Origin: Gloeophyllum trabeum ATCC 11539
Lineage: Eukaryota > Basidiomycota > Agaricomycetes > Gloeophyllales > Gloeophyllaceae
Assembly: GCF_000344685.1 (NCBI RefSeq)
Contig: NW_006920423.1
Location: 560,719-624,718 of the forward strand
Direction: 5' to 3'
Length of the DNA stretch: 64,000 nucleotides
Under the pieces are notes generated by a model, which saw only the letters and a list, made by a program, of their open reading frames with translations, did not search any database and had not been told where the DNA came from. The position numbers and the translations under genes are program-made. The first letter of the stretch is position 1; each line of letters starts with the position of its first letter. Below, one piece after another: positions 46,401 to 58,845 of this stretch.

Positions 46401-48235
46401 CTCCTCGCGCCCGGAACCGTGCGCCCGCTTGTCCAGCGCCCTCCCCCACTTCACAAGCAGCGCAGCGAGAGCCTTGATCCCCGCCTTGTCCCTCTCGCCC
46501 TGGCTCACCTTGCTCCGCCCGACAAGCCGCTCCTCCACCGCCTCGCGCCACACGCCCCCGACGAACCCGCTCACAGCCTTGCGCACCTTCGCCTCCTCGT
46601 CATACACGAGTAGGCACAGCTCCTCGCGCTGCTCGTCTTCCAGCAGCGCGTGCCCGTCGATCGCCTGCAGCACCTGCACCACAGCCACTCTGACAGCCAG
46701 CTCCGTGTCCCCCGTGGCCATCTCCACGAGCCGCGGCTTGAATCGGTCGGTGAAGTGGTGCATTGACCCGATGTAGTCCGCGTTCTCGTACGCGCCGACC
46801 AGAGCGCGCACAGCCTCGAGCCGGACGGCGGTGGTCGTGTCCGAGAGCACCCAGCCGACGTAGCGCAGGTAGGACCCGTCGAGAAAGTGCGAGGGGTATT
46901 TCTTGAACCATTGGCCCATCGCGCGCACGCACTCGGCGCGGATGGTGGGGTCCAGGTCGCGGTACCGATGAACGAATACGCTAGCAAGGTACTCAGTGGA
47001 TTCCCAGTTCTTACAGGCTCGGCGAGCACTCACCCGTCCACGAACTCCTTCAAGAACTCCGCCACCCTCGACCGCCGCTCCCTAATCTCCTTCGCCTTCG
47101 CGTCCAACTCCTTCTCGCGTCCCCCCTTGCTCCCCGCCGCCTTGCGTTTCCGCTCGCCCTCCTTCTGCCGCCCGACGACCTCCGCCTCCTTTTCGACCTT
47201 CGCCGCGACGTCGCACAGCGCCGTCTCCATCTCGAGCGCGATCACCGTCGCCGTGTGCCGGAAGCTGCGCAGCTGCGACGAGGACATCGCGATCACCCAC
47301 GTCTGCAGCGTCGACATGAGGTCCGTGGTGTAGAGTAGGCGCAGCTCGGCGGCGGAGGTGACGAGGCGGTCGATGAACTCGGACAAGGAAGCGCGGAAGC
47401 GCTTGAAAATGGGGAGCCGCGAGGTGAGGGGGTATACGTGGGTATCATCCTGCAGCATCATTCCAGTTAGCTGTGACACCTCGGCTGCAAGCAAGAATAC
47501 GCCGCACCTTCTTTAAGCCTTCTGTGAAATCATCGAGTGCGTCGACCACTCCGTCGTAGTCCATCACTTGGTCCGAGTCAACCGAGTCATTGCACCCGCA
47601 CGCTCGGAAAATACAATTGATCAGTTCAGCTTGGGCAAGAGCAGGTGACTGAGACAAGGATTCGAGAAAGTCTTCGACGGTGGATTGTAAGGCGGCAGAG
47701 GGGTTTAGGATAGCATCTACACGTACGCTGTATGCTAGTATCAAGCGCAATGAGTATGAAGTGAAATACGCACTGAATAGCGAATTGTCGGCTGAGATCT
47801 TAGTCTCTTCCGCTAATTTATCGGCGTCGAACACTCCATTAACCCCTGCTTTTCTTCCTCTTCTTGTCGGGCCTTTGGTCTCCTTCGTGCCAGTTGCTTT
47901 TGCCACACGGTGTTTCTTGGTCGGGGGAGGTCCTGTACCAGCTTTGGCTTTCCCCTTCCTCCCGGGCGCTGCGGCAGACTTGCGCTTTGGTTTGGGGGCG
48001 CGTTCCTCCTCGCCGTCATCCTGCTCCTCCTCCTGCTCCTCCTCCGGACCTGACACTCCCCCCGCAATCTCCCCTTCCGTATCGGTATCGTCCCGTTTAC
48101 GCTTAGCGTCCTCTAGGGGTAGACGTCAGTAACACCATGGAGACCTGCAGTGTGGGACGCACGCGATCCATATTTCTCAACGATCTTCCGTTCTCGCTGC
48201 GAGCGCCGCGGCGCTGAGCCCTCCGCATCCGACAT
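43401..48235 (-). CDS. SCC3: Cohesin subunit SA/STAG (Scc3/Psc3)
   Basis: Scc3 is the HEAT-repeat subunit of cohesin; it binds the kleisin and DNA and is needed for sister-chromatid cohesion. The 13-exon minus-strand model is 48235-48163, 48112-47774, 47716-47508, 47449-47034, 46980-46032, 45976-45815, 45764-45372, 45317-45120, 45069-44769, 44717-44464, 44414-44125, 44075-43954 and 43894-43401. It sums exactly to 1399 residues, close to the family norm. The N-terminus is acidic/basic and disordered (MSDAEGSAPRRSQRERKIVE). The STAG domain shows NPSAALQSTVEDFLESL and MDYDGVVDALDDFTEGLKK. The stromalin conservative domain starts VFVHRYRDLDPTIRAECVRA and continues WFKKYPSHFLDGSYLRYVGW and LSDTTTAVRLEAVRAL. 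HEAT-like helices follow, and the C-terminal 180 residues are charged and disordered (RPRPRPRRVTRATG). No meiotic-versus-mitotic paralogue call is possible. Confidence 0.94.
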
Positions 48236-48917
48236 GATGTTGTGGTGAAATGGCAGCTGGGAACGCGAGCGCGACGCGTTGCGTGACACCTCGCGCTTTC
48301 GGATGTCGGGCCCGTTTTGTGGCAAGAATTTCCATATTGGGATATGTTATTGTGGCAAAATCTCCCTGCTGCTCTTAGAGATCAACTGCCCCTGGTTGCA
48401 TTTCGTCGCTGTACTGTCAGTGGCAGAAATTTCCCAAGTCCTCTTGAGTTTTAGCTCATACATCCTGTGTCGACTGTGCTCTTGGGATATCATTGAGCTC
48501 ATCTAAGGTGGGACTCAAGGGGGACCTGCTTTGACACGCGTTTGCCCACATTGTCCGTTGAACAGCCATATCTCGGGTATGCTCTCTGTCTTTTGATGTT
48601 GCCTAGGCATAGGACAGAAGGGTCGACATTTTTACCATATCTGTGCTCCAGATTACCAGCCACGTTCAGCCAGGAACTTCGAAGCAGGTCACAGGTTCCT
48701 TCGGACCGCCGTACCCCAGTCATATCAGCGATGGCTTGCACAGCACGTCTGGGGTAAACAGAAACTATTTCAGTTAAGGATCCTCGTGATGTTCTTGATC
48801 ATAGGATACCCCGGAGAGGGTATTTCCTAAGTGTAAGCAGACCGAGGCCTCTTGCTCCTGGACATCGTCCAGTCCAGCTTTACATTGACGTTCCCCAGCG
48901 TTCCTCTGGTTGTCTTC
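48236..48917. other. Divergent promoter region, cohesin / MFS transporter
   Basis: 682 bp between the two start codons, which face away from each other. No gene and no clear TATA box. Confidence 0.5.
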
Positions 48918-51553
48918 ATGCTGCCTTCCGAGAACTCTGGAACGTTAGGCCCTGATGTCTTGACATCTATGACTGATAACAATCTGACGAAGCGAGTCCT
49001 ATGGAAGCTGGACATCTACGTCCTTCCCCCGTTAGCCCTTGTATGTCCATCGGTCTCCTGTTGGTTTCCTACAGCTACAATCATACGCTAGCTCTGGCTG
49101 GCCAATTTCATAGACAGATCAAATATCGGGAACGCGAGGTAAACCATCTGTCACTGTATCCACAAGTTGATACGAATTCTAGATGTCCCCTGGCAGGATC
49201 GCAGGACTAGAGAAAGACACGCATCTGCACGGCAATCAGTTCAACATTGCATTGACTGGTGGGTAGGAATTCATAAAGCAGATCATGTAACCTGATCTGT
49301 TATCACGTATCAGTCTTCTACGCATCGTGAGTGGTGCCGTGCACATCCAGATACAGTTCCTGACCTATACTCAGATACATCATTGTCGAACTGCGTGAGT
49401 GATCACAACTGAACCTCAGACACGGCATAACCTGTCATTACTTAGCATCCAACTGGGTGCTCAAGAAAGTCAAACCAAACCGCTGGCTGCCTGTCCTCAT
49501 ATGCACTTGGGGCACAGTCACGACTCTGAGTGGGCTCATCCAGGACTTCGCCGGGCTAACAGCCGTGCGCGTCGTCCTCGGATTCTGCGAAGGCGGCCTT
49601 TTGCCGGGAATGGTGGGGCTTTCTATCACGTCACTGGCCGAGGTACTGATGTGGTGGGTCCAGGTATTATATCTGAGTACATTGTATAAGCGGCATGAGC
49701 TGCAGCTGCGGTGAGTCGTGTTCCATTCTTGCCTGTGTTCTTGCACTGAGCGGCTAGCAGCGTCGGCATCTTCTACGCTTCGGGTATGTTACATCGCACA
49801 TGACTCCTTTAAATCCGCTCTTTATTCTAGTTCACCACTGCTAGCTTCCCTCTCAGGCGCCTTCGGAGGTATGCCTGTACAATCATAACAAATCAACTAC
49901 TCAGTTTACCATCGAACTCCCTACAGGTCTTTTGGCAACCGCGATCCTGAAAATGGACGGAGTAGCCGGTCTCGCGGGCTGGCGATGGATCTTCATTCTC
50001 GAAGGCCTTGCCTCGATCGCATGCGGACTCATCGCAGCTGTCTTCCTCCCCGCTGACATACAGTCCGCGCGCTTCCTCACAGACGAGGAGAAAGCGTTCG
50101 CACGTGCGCCGTCTTCTGTGTTCTGTGGCAATGAAATGAATAATGATGATGATTGTGGTATTTTGTAGTGAACCGGTTTAGACGGTCCGAGGTTACCGCT
50201 GCGAGCGCACCCGTCGCGAAGCCCGAACCCGTCGACGATGTCGAGAAGAAGGGCGTCTTTGACATAGTCGAGATGCATGAAGAGAAGCCGGAGGATATAC
50301 GAGTCTTCCAAGAGGACGAGCAGTTTGAATGGGGGGAGGTCATACGAGGCAAGCTATTCCCCCTCTACCTGCTACTGGGTGAGCGAACTGACTATTATAC
50401 AGGCGTGAAGGACATCCAAGTATGGCTCACCGCGTTCGCGTACCTCGGCTTGATAGTCGGGCTATACTCCTATTCGTTGTTCTTGTAAGTGGGTCCATCT
50501 GAGTTTCCGTAACACTGGGCTGAGAGGCATAGACCAACTATCGTCGCGGGACTGGGGTACGAGGGATACCAAGCCCAACTGCATACAGGTTTGTATAGCC
50601 CAGGTCTGGACTCGAATGATCCGTACTCATCGAGGAGACCCTCACTTAGTTCCGCCATACGTTCCTGCAGCGGTTCTCACAGGTACATCCATTCCTCCAT
50701 CCCCACGCCAAAACTTGCAACGCTGAACACTCCCCTTACAGTCGTCGTGGCGTACTTCAGCGACCGGCTGAAATGGCGCGGCCCCTTCATCCTCATCTGC
50801 CTCCCAATGACCATCATTGGTGCGCTCTAAGTTTGGTCAGTCTCCACGAGAGCCTGTGCTGACCGGCTGCGTAGGCTACATCGTGGCTATCACCGCGCAG
50901 ACGAACACGGGGCGCTATGCGGCAGTGTTCCTAATGGCAGCGGGCGTGTATGTATTCAGTCCCAGTCTCAGCGCTGACCTTCGTATAGCCGGCGAGCAGC
51001 TGATCGACGTTGGGCTAGATATCCGTCGGGCCCATGCATATTGTCGATCCTCCCGAATAATAGCAGTGGGCATTACAAGAAGGCTACGACCACTGCGCTG
51101 CAGCTCGCTGTCGCAAATACTGGGTAAGTACGTCCATGGAAACTAGGAGACGGTATACTCACCAATGATCTCCATCCAGAGGATTCATTGCGACCTTCGC
51201 ATACACGTCAGGTTAGTTTGGGACTCGAATGGGGGGATTCTGATGTTCCTGGTCTTACCACCCATATGCGCAGACCAAGCACCGCGGTACATCCGGGGAC
51301 ACAGCATCGCCCTGGCATTTGCGTGTCTGGCATGGGTCCTCGTTGCAGCTAACGTGTAAGTTTCTTAGTTAGGTTAACCTGCTCTGTACCTGTTCTCACT
51401 TTCCCAAACAGTGCCTATTGTGCATTGGAGAACAGAGCGCGCCGCGCGGGGCGGAGGCAGTCGAATATAGATCGCTATAGAGAGCTTTGGGAGTCGGGGA
51501 AGACGCGGGCTCCCATTGGAGATCGGCACCCTGAGTTCCTTTTCACTCTATAG
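48918..51553 (+). CDS. MFS transporter, anion:cation symporter type (Dal5/Tna1-like)
   Basis: A plasma-membrane permease of the major facilitator superfamily, in the allantoate/nicotinate/pantothenate group. Joined exons give about 520 residues. Segments in order are VLWKLDIYVLPPLAL, LWLANFIDRSNIGNAR (the family's DRSNIGNA signature), VFYASYIIVELPSNWVLKK, GFCEGGLLPGM joined to VLYLSTLYKRHEL, FYASASLSGAFGGLLA, GLAGWRWIFILEG, a charged central loop (KKGVFDIVEMHEEKPEDI), VWLTAFAYLGLIVGLYSYSLFLPTI, VVVAYFSDRLKWRGPF, YPSGPCILSILPNNSSG and the cytosolic tail. It is split by about 17 short introns, several with AG immediately before GA or TA. One, at 50349-50402, appears to use a GC-AG pair. The ATG at 48918 gives the usual short N-terminus. 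It ends 54 bp from the convergent helicase gene. The substrate cannot be decided from motifs. Confidence 0.88.
50349..50402 (+). other. Probable GC-AG intron in the MFS transporter
   Basis: Exon end CGAG is followed by GCAAGC and the 54-nt stretch ends TTATACAG. Removing it joins EVIRG to VKDIQVWLTAF, the spacing expected in the family. Reading through adds 18 residues in frame, so annotation pipelines would probably retain it. Confidence 0.6.
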
Positions 51554-51607
51554 ACGTTGTGTTCCCTGGTGTCAGAGTTCAGATGCGTCGAAACTACTGA
51601 AATTTAG

Positions 51608-54600
51608 CTAGTCCAAGCCTCCAAATCGGACATCGGCATTGTCTTCCAGCCACTTCATCCACTTCTTCAGGAAAGATCCTCCGTGCTGGACTGTAGAAGA
51701 ATCCCCGACGACGCACTACGACGACATCAGCCCGCTGTCACCGAAGATCTATGATGAAACCCCTACCAGGTGTCGTCGTGCTCTAGTCATTGCAACTACG
51801 GAGTACGTTAGACGCGTAGTCGAGGAGTAAACGACTATCATACCGTTCAGTCTCCGCTTATCCTTCAGGAAACCTACCTCCCTCTATGGACAATCATGTA
51901 TTAGTTCAGGGCAGACCGCTTCGTGACTCCGAACACTACTCACCGTCTCGTTACTTCTCACCAGGCTAATCACAACAGCCTCCTTTTCACGGCCTTGCAT
52001 CCCATCGACCGTCCCAATCTCGAGTTCAGCGCCGTACGTGGGCCGCAAGAGACTTGTGAGCAGCGTCACCTGCGCTTGATACCTGTTTGCGGCATGAGTA
52101 CTACGTCTCTCAAGTGTATGATGACTCCTACGGCGTGATGACCGCGATCTGGGAAGGCAAGACGCTAGCACCGATCTGTCATTCGCAAGGTCAGTCAGCA
52201 GCTATAGGGATCCTAGTCTCCCGAGGCATCTCATACCAGCTTCTCTACCCATCGCTTCACCACTTCCGCCTCGTTCTCATTGCACCTACTACCCTCATCC
52301 CCGTCGCCTTCGAGCCTCTCGAAGTACTCGCACCCCGCCGTGTCGAAAAACACCACGGGCGTGCCCAACACCTCCTTCTCGTCCTCTTCGTTATCCACGC
52401 CTGCGTTGGACAAGTCTTTGAGGAGGTGTGCAGCGACCGACGGGTGCGAGGTCAGTTTCCCCGCGTACATGACTTTCGACGGGAATTCGGCGATCTGCGC
52501 GTGCATTCTGGGATGCCCTAAGTTACGGAATCAAGATGGATTTTGGGTGAATGCTAACCGGTATTGTACATTGAGCATGCGCTTGATTCCTGGGCCGTAC
52601 ATCTTTTCGAGCCTGTCAAACAGCGTGGTTTCCAGCGACCGTGGAGGGCGTAGGCGCTTGGACGGCACCTTCGCCGCCGCGGGAGGTCGATTACTTGGAG
52701 CCTTCGCGCTTTTGACGGCCTTGTCATCCTCCGAGCATTCTGATTCAGACGACTGAGACGCTTCGTCATCACTCAGTGGTTGCGGGGATTCCAACACATC
52801 CTCAGTCTGCGCGCTCTTCTTCTCTTTCTGTTTCGGGTCAGGTTTCTTGCTGGAAGACTTCGGGGTAGAATTGGGCTTATCCTTCGACTTCGCCTTCTTG
52901 CTGTCGACTGAGAGGATGGTGGGAGGAAGTTGCATGGGGTCTCCCGCAAGGATCAGCTTCTTCGCCTTGAATATGGGTATCCAGCAGACCTGGAGGATAC
53001 AGAAGTTAGATCATTGAAACCTTTACCGTGCGGACTATAACATACCGCTTCGAGGGCCTGGGTGGCTTCATCAATGATGAGGACGTCGAAGTCGTGCTTA
53101 TACAACTGTTTGCTCCCCGCAGAGTGGCATGTCGCCAGAACGATCTACAAGACGTGAATAGTTGGCAGCGCTGGCAGCAGAGGTGCACTCACCTGGGACT
53201 CAGCCAGGACAGTCTCCACCACTCCACCTTCCCGCTGCCGATACCTAAACCCATAAAAGCTGCAGCTTTCCACTAGATACGTAAACTCTTACTCTTTCCG
53301 CAGTGCCTTCACCTCCTCCCACATCTTCTTTCTCTCCGCGCCTCGTGGGGCCTTACCCTTTGCCCCCTTGCCCTTACCGGTAAGCACGCTCATCGCCGCC
53401 TCGATCTCGTTCTTGACATCTTTCGCCAGCGCAGCCTGAACACCCTCCATCAGAGCCACCTCGATTCTTTGAGTCTCCGAAACGCACCTGGTCACTCCTG
53501 CCAGCCTGCGCGTCAAGGGTAGCGTCGAGGACCCCCTCGTGCGCCATTACGCGCGCGGGGTGGCCAAGGCGCGTGATCTTCAGCTTCTCGCCCGTAGATG
53601 CAGACGGGAGCGCGACGAGCCGCTCGACGATATTGTCCACCGAGAGGTTGGACGCGCCGCATACGAGGAGCCGCAGCGGTTTGGAGTTCGAGGGCGTCAC
53701 CGAGGTGAGCTGGCGGATGAGCTCGATCAGGGTGTGTGTTTTCCCGGTGCCTGCAGTGCAGTGGGCATTCAATCGGAGGGGCGGGCGGAAAAGGTAATAG
53801 CGTACCGGGGGGCCCGTGGATACACGCCACTTCGGGGGCGGCGATCGCAAACTTGATGGCCTCTTTCTGGCTGTCGTTGAGGGTCGCGTCGAAGAACGTT
53901 ACATCTTTGAGTGGCTGTGGCTTCGTGGGCTCGCTGGTACCCATGAGGACCTCGACTAGTTTTGTCATTTTGGGCCATGCCGGTGGGTTACCCTGTAAGT
54001 ATGTTACGAGTTATGAGTTATGACGCGACTAGGGTACGTGGTGAGAGGGTTGACGCACTCCGGTAGCTGAGGGCACGACGAGCTTCTCCAGCTGATCGAG
54101 CGCCTTTTCCATCCTGCGTATTTGTAAGATGAATGGGATTGTACATGCGACAATGCGGTGTACTCACCTATCGTAGGTCACGCTATTTGCGAGCTTGACT
54201 ACCCGGCATCGATCGGGGAGGTCGAGGTCATCCGATTGCGAGTCTGAAGCGTCAACTGCCACTACGATGCGTGTGTCCGTAACCTGACGGGGAAATGATG
54301 AGATTAGCTTTGACTTCCGGAAGAGAAGAACAAGAATTTATGGTCACTTTGTAGACGACACCCTCAACCGACCTGGCGCTCTTTCCATCACCTGCAGCAG
54401 GTTTCTTGGCTTTTGCGGGTTTCTTGGATGTGCCGCTGGACACATTCTCTTCGATCCTCGCGAGATCACCTGGCCTAAAAGATTCTCAGGTAGATATACT
54501 AGCGCCTCACATTCAGTACGGCTGCATCCTTACCTGAAAGTGTGTGGTGGAAAGATGGGTGTTGTGTGATATGCAGTAGGACGTTCCAACTCTACAAGGC

Positions 54601-54859
54601 TGCGACCCTTTCATTTGCATCAGATTTCTCGGAAAGCTTGGTGGCGTGCAAGACGGGCATTATCATACGTTTTTCCTCCTAAGCCTATGTTTATACTGGA
54701 TACGCCTAGACCTCCCAAAGCAAGGCCTTTCTGCTCGAGGAGCTTCGGTGGGCAGTTCGATAGAAGAAGGTACGTTCGTTCAACTTCAGCCTCCCGCTCC
54801 CTGGATAGGAGATGGCGATGGCGTTGGATGAACGCTGCAAGCTCCGCTTCAGAAGACAT
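51608..54859 (-). CDS. HCS1: UPF1-like superfamily I helicase, IGHMBP2/Hcs1 type
   Basis: A 5'-3' DNA/RNA helicase; the yeast relative Hcs1 is associated with DNA polymerase alpha and the animal relative IGHMBP2 with translation. Spliced exons give roughly 800-850 residues. The N-terminus is [20 protein letters not shown], followed by [19 protein letters not shown] (the 1B region). Motif I is [18 protein letters not shown], split by an intron after GPP. Motif II is [13 protein letters not shown]. Motif III is [14 protein letters not shown], and motif V is [17 protein letters not shown]. Motif VI is [16 protein letters not shown], spread over two short exons near 51700-51800. A Lys/Ser-rich acidic insert (52640-52920) follows motif III. 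The stop lies shortly after [17 protein letters not shown]. No R3H or AN1 finger follows, unlike human IGHMBP2, as in other fungi. The gene is convergent with the MFS transporter. Confidence 0.88.
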
Positions 54860-55222
54860 ATGAGAGATGGTGGAGAACCCTGCTATGTAGTTCGCTTATA
54901 CGGGCAAGGGATTGAAGTGCGATCAACAGTGGACTGAAGGGTGACATTAGCGGGTGCAGCGGGCCGGTATTACCTGGTTGCATTGGCTGCTTGAACAGCT
55001 ACGGCCTGCCGCCTTACCAGGGTCGTGACTGACACCACATCCATCATGTTTCAAGGCTTGGGTGCTAAATCGGAATCCTAGGTTGACAGTGTCATCATAG
55101 GGCAAATTTCAATTCTGGTGGGTGTTCCTTGGTTCATATGCTACCAGAGAAGCTCTTTCACCAGCGGCTAGCCAGAAATACAGGGAAGAACAAAATGATA
55201 CGATCACATGTATATCCACATC
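54860..55222. other. Intergenic region between helicase and large unknown gene
   Basis: About 360 bp between the helicase start and the end of the next minus-strand gene. It presumably holds the helicase promoter and a 3' UTR. Nothing specific is seen. Confidence 0.5.
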
Positions 55223-58200
55223 TCACTTGAAAAACCCAGCGTCCTTGCAAACTCCGTTCACGAAGTCCTTGGCGGGATTCGGCGCGACTGGCTTATCGTG
55301 TACGAATAGACTGATAATTGCCACAATGAAACCGATAGCAGCGACAGCTACATTGTGGCGTCAGCGGGGTCAAATTACCTGCAGGCACGAATATATGGCC
55401 CACCTATACCGATGGGACCGCAGAAAGCTGCGATTGCAGTGTGCGAGGCAAACAAACCGATGGCCACAACAGCGGTCTCGATGATCGCGAGACCCAAAAA
55501 GATACTGTTGTATACAATGTCGGAGGTCGTGCCATGGTTGATTGCCTGCACGAGATTGTATATGGACGTGCCAACAGCGACGAGAGCCATTAGCGGGCCT
55601 AATAGTGTAATTGGGAATGAGACTTCCACCGAAGCTACCGGATGATAATCGACGACGCACCGAGTCGTTTGACAAGGAATTCAGCCGAACTAGGAGTGAA
55701 GATCCTGAAATCGGGATGTAACATGAGGCATTGATAACAAGTCACGGAATGCACGAGGGACGCACTTTGCCAGCTTAGAACTCTTGTCCACCACGGAGAC
55801 ACCCTTCTGCGTGAACCACTGCCCTAATATCGTCCCGACCGCGGTCGGGTTCAGAATCTTCTTCGAGACCCATGCTCCAAGCTGGGTGACAGCGAAGGAG
55901 CTGAGTGTTTGAATTGACAGAGCAATGGCAATGCCCGTGAGGCTGACAATCTCAACCGGGGTGAGCGGCATCACACCGCCACAGAGCGCGTATATCACGA
56001 CACCGACGCCCGCAGCGTAGAGCAATGGCTTCGCAGCAGCCTTGATCGAACTCCCCCATTCCTTCGCTTTGGCGGCCCATGTTTTCCACTTGCTGGCGTG
56101 AGGGGAAAGACTTTCAGCGACCTCTTTGACGTATCCTTCGCCCACGATTTGAATGAACTGCTCCGACTGCACGTTCTCGCCCGCAACGATGAATGCATCG
56201 CCTAAGCACACAAATGAATCAGATTCGGCAAGTCAACCAGGGAACATCACATACGATATTTCTCCTGGATTTGGAGCAAGTCCCCGGCCTGCGACGCGTC
56301 AGATTCCTGTACTACGCTACCAAAAAAAGGGGAGGTACGTACCGTGAGCGACTTGTTCCACTTGTCGAGGTATATCTTCTCGATTCCGCGGAGTGCCTGA
56401 TCCGCGGCCATGACAAAGTGGTCGACGGTCCCGTGAACCTGGACGCCGACTTTGATCGCCATGATGCGCGCGTACTCCTCCTAACAAGTGCACGTCATTG
56501 GCACCACAATAAAAGTCTGACAGCAAAGAACGGCGCTTACAGCGTTGCGCTTCTTGATCTCTTCCAGCTCCTTGTCTGAATACGCCATGATCGACTTAAC
56601 TTGCTGTCCCCCAACGCGTTCAGCAACCTACCTTCGGTCTACCAAAGACACCCCACACTCACCAGCTCATACTGCTGCTTCATATCATCCGTCCAATTCA
56701 CCTCGTCGAATTTGGGGAGCAATATCGCCGTGGTGAGACTATTCGCAACGTCCTGGGTCTGCCGCTGGACTGTGAGCCCGCGCGCCTCGGCCTCGCGCTG
56801 CAGGATGCTCAGCTGTGTCTGCCACTCGTACACCTGGCGGTGCCCGTCCGTGTACCCCGGCACGGAGTTCCTGTATGCCCAGCGTGCCAGGAACTTCCCG
56901 TCGCTGAGGTACGCCGCGAGCTCGTCGTGCCTGGACGGACAGGTGTCAATAAACGCAATGCGTGCGAAGGCAGCCGGGCGCACCATTTCTTTGGATCGTC
57001 TAGGTAGGGACGGAACGCGGGGACGCCCTGCTTGTATCCTACACCGCCAGGTCAGCCAGATGATCGTATGGATACTATGCTGGGTTACGCACCGATCTTG
57101 TACGTGTCCAGGTTCTGGTTGACAAACGCGCCTTGGATGTTCTTGAACGCTTCCGAGTTACGGTCCCAGCCGTACTGCTTCACGGGATCCTTATTCGGGT
57201 CGGGGGCGCCGAACGACCCGACCGCGTCCCAGAACAGCTTCACGCCTGGCAGAGCCAATGGTATAACCCACATGAAACGCCCGAATACAAGGAACACGAC
57301 GTACGATCGTTGTTGATATGTGACTTGGTGTCGGCGTCTACTTCCTGGGCACTTGCCAGGTACTGAGATACATAGGCAATGCTGCCTTCCTGCCGCGCAA
57401 AGATATATCATTTCTTGAGACCATGCCAGCCGAGGTTTCGAGTCTTACCTTGTAGAACGCAGCGTTCTTGTCGGATACCTGCGGGCAGATATATCAGCTC
57501 GGGAAGATGGGGGCGGACGATATGATTAACGACATACCGCCTTCTCCTCGGGGGTCAGAGGCGCCAGTCCAGGGAAGAGCGCCTGCCGCGGCTTGTCGGG
57601 GATGTTGTTCAGCATGATCCGCTGGAAGACATTATTAGCCTGTTCCTGTGCGCTGTCCTTGACTACCTTGGCGGGCTTCTCGGGGGTGCCCTCGTCGGCG
57701 ACTGTCAGCGAGGAGAGGTGCAAGAGCGCCTGGAGGGACAGCGCCGGCCCGTCTGCAGCCTGCGCGTTCTCCATCCCAGAGTCCGCAGAAATAGCGAACA
57801 CCTGTGGCCCCAGCACCACCACCTCCGCAGCAGGTGCGGGAGTGGGAGGGGGCGCGGAAACGCCAATCCACACATACTCCGTGCGCATGACGCCCTCGTA
57901 GTACTTCCCGGTGAACGTCTCCAGCCCGAAATCAAAGGTCACGTCGAACCCGTATTGGCTCGCGCTGCTGTACTGCATCGCCAGCCGCAGCGGGTCGCCG
58001 AAGCCCCCGTTCGCGTTCGAGGTGCAGCGGTCGGAGACGTCGTCCTCGCCGCCCTCGGGCAGCGCTGGGTTCTGCCCGGGCTTGAAATCCATTACCTGCG
58101 AGGGGAGGAGTCAGATGGGGGTGGATCCAGGCTGGCGGTGCTTACGACGATCGGTTCCAGAGGGGCGCCTGAATGTGGCTGCCCAGCACCGAACCGCAAG

Positions 58201-58845
58201 ACCGCAAACTCGACGGCCTTGCTCGGGTCCTCAGAGGCCTTGTAGCGTTTCGTGGTATAGTCTGGTTTTACATCCGCCGTCAGTGCAATGCCCTCCCCGT
58301 GGTGATAAAGCACGTACATGACACGTTGGTGCCGGCGACGGTCACCTCCTGGCCCTGCTGGTCTGTGATGGCTCCGAGGGCACTAAGGCAGTTATCCGCG
58401 AAGGAACTGCGCAGCCACAACCTCCATGAACCAGGCTTCGCCGATGAGAAAAGGAACGGACGAACAGTCTTCCAGCGGGCACCGCGCCCCCCTGGGTAGC
58501 CCACGACACGACAGAGGTCGCGGGGTTCCAAGTAGCATCCTTGACCTTATGGCCGGCGACCGTGAGCGAGGCGCCGTCCCCCTTGAACGCAATGGTGCCC
58601 GCGGACTGCCAGTTGCGCTGGTGCAGGCGGAGCGGACTGTCATCCCCCGTATCGGCGTCGTGGTCATATGCGTGCAGCGCGTAGGTGCGCGTAGAGCACA
58701 GGGGGTTATTGAGTTTCTTCGGGTCGAGGACGACGGAGGGCTGCATGCCGCAGTGGTAGGGCAGCTTGAAGGGTGCGTCGTCTGCGGCTCCGGCGAGGGC
58801 AGAGTGCATCTGTACTTCGAAACCAGAGAAGCGTATGGACTCCAT
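55223..58845 (-). CDS. Large multidomain protein of unknown function, possible one-base frame break
   Basis: I do not recognise the family. Starting at MESIRFSGFEVQMHSALAG, a beta-rich N-terminal part contains STRTYALHAYDHDADTG and LHQRNWQSAGTIAF. At 58487-58492 (C6 on the plus strand) the frame stops matching. The next convincing segment, SSAKPGSWRLWLRSSFADN, is one base off, so there is either a one-base homopolymer miscall, a real frameshift, or an odd 47-nt intron with donor GTGCCC. After that, normal introns join YYTTKRYKASEDPSKAVEF, MDFKPGQNPALPEGGEDD, FDFGLETFTGKYYEGVMRTE, VKLFWDAVGSFGAPDPNK, DELAAYLSDGKFLARWAYRN, an amphipathic helical part (QALRGIEKIYLDKWNKSLT), and a C-terminal half rich in hydrophobic helices (LLYAAGVGVVIYALCGGVM; ALVAVGTSIYNLVQAI; VAAIGFIVAIISLFVHD). 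The architecture suggests a membrane-interacting protein. No signal peptide is seen. Total length is about 900-950 residues. Confidence 0.72.

Noticed and set aside
48500..51600. MFS transporter as a pseudogene, because its open frames are very short
   Set aside because: When about 17 short introns are removed every junction is in frame and all family motifs are present, so it is intact.
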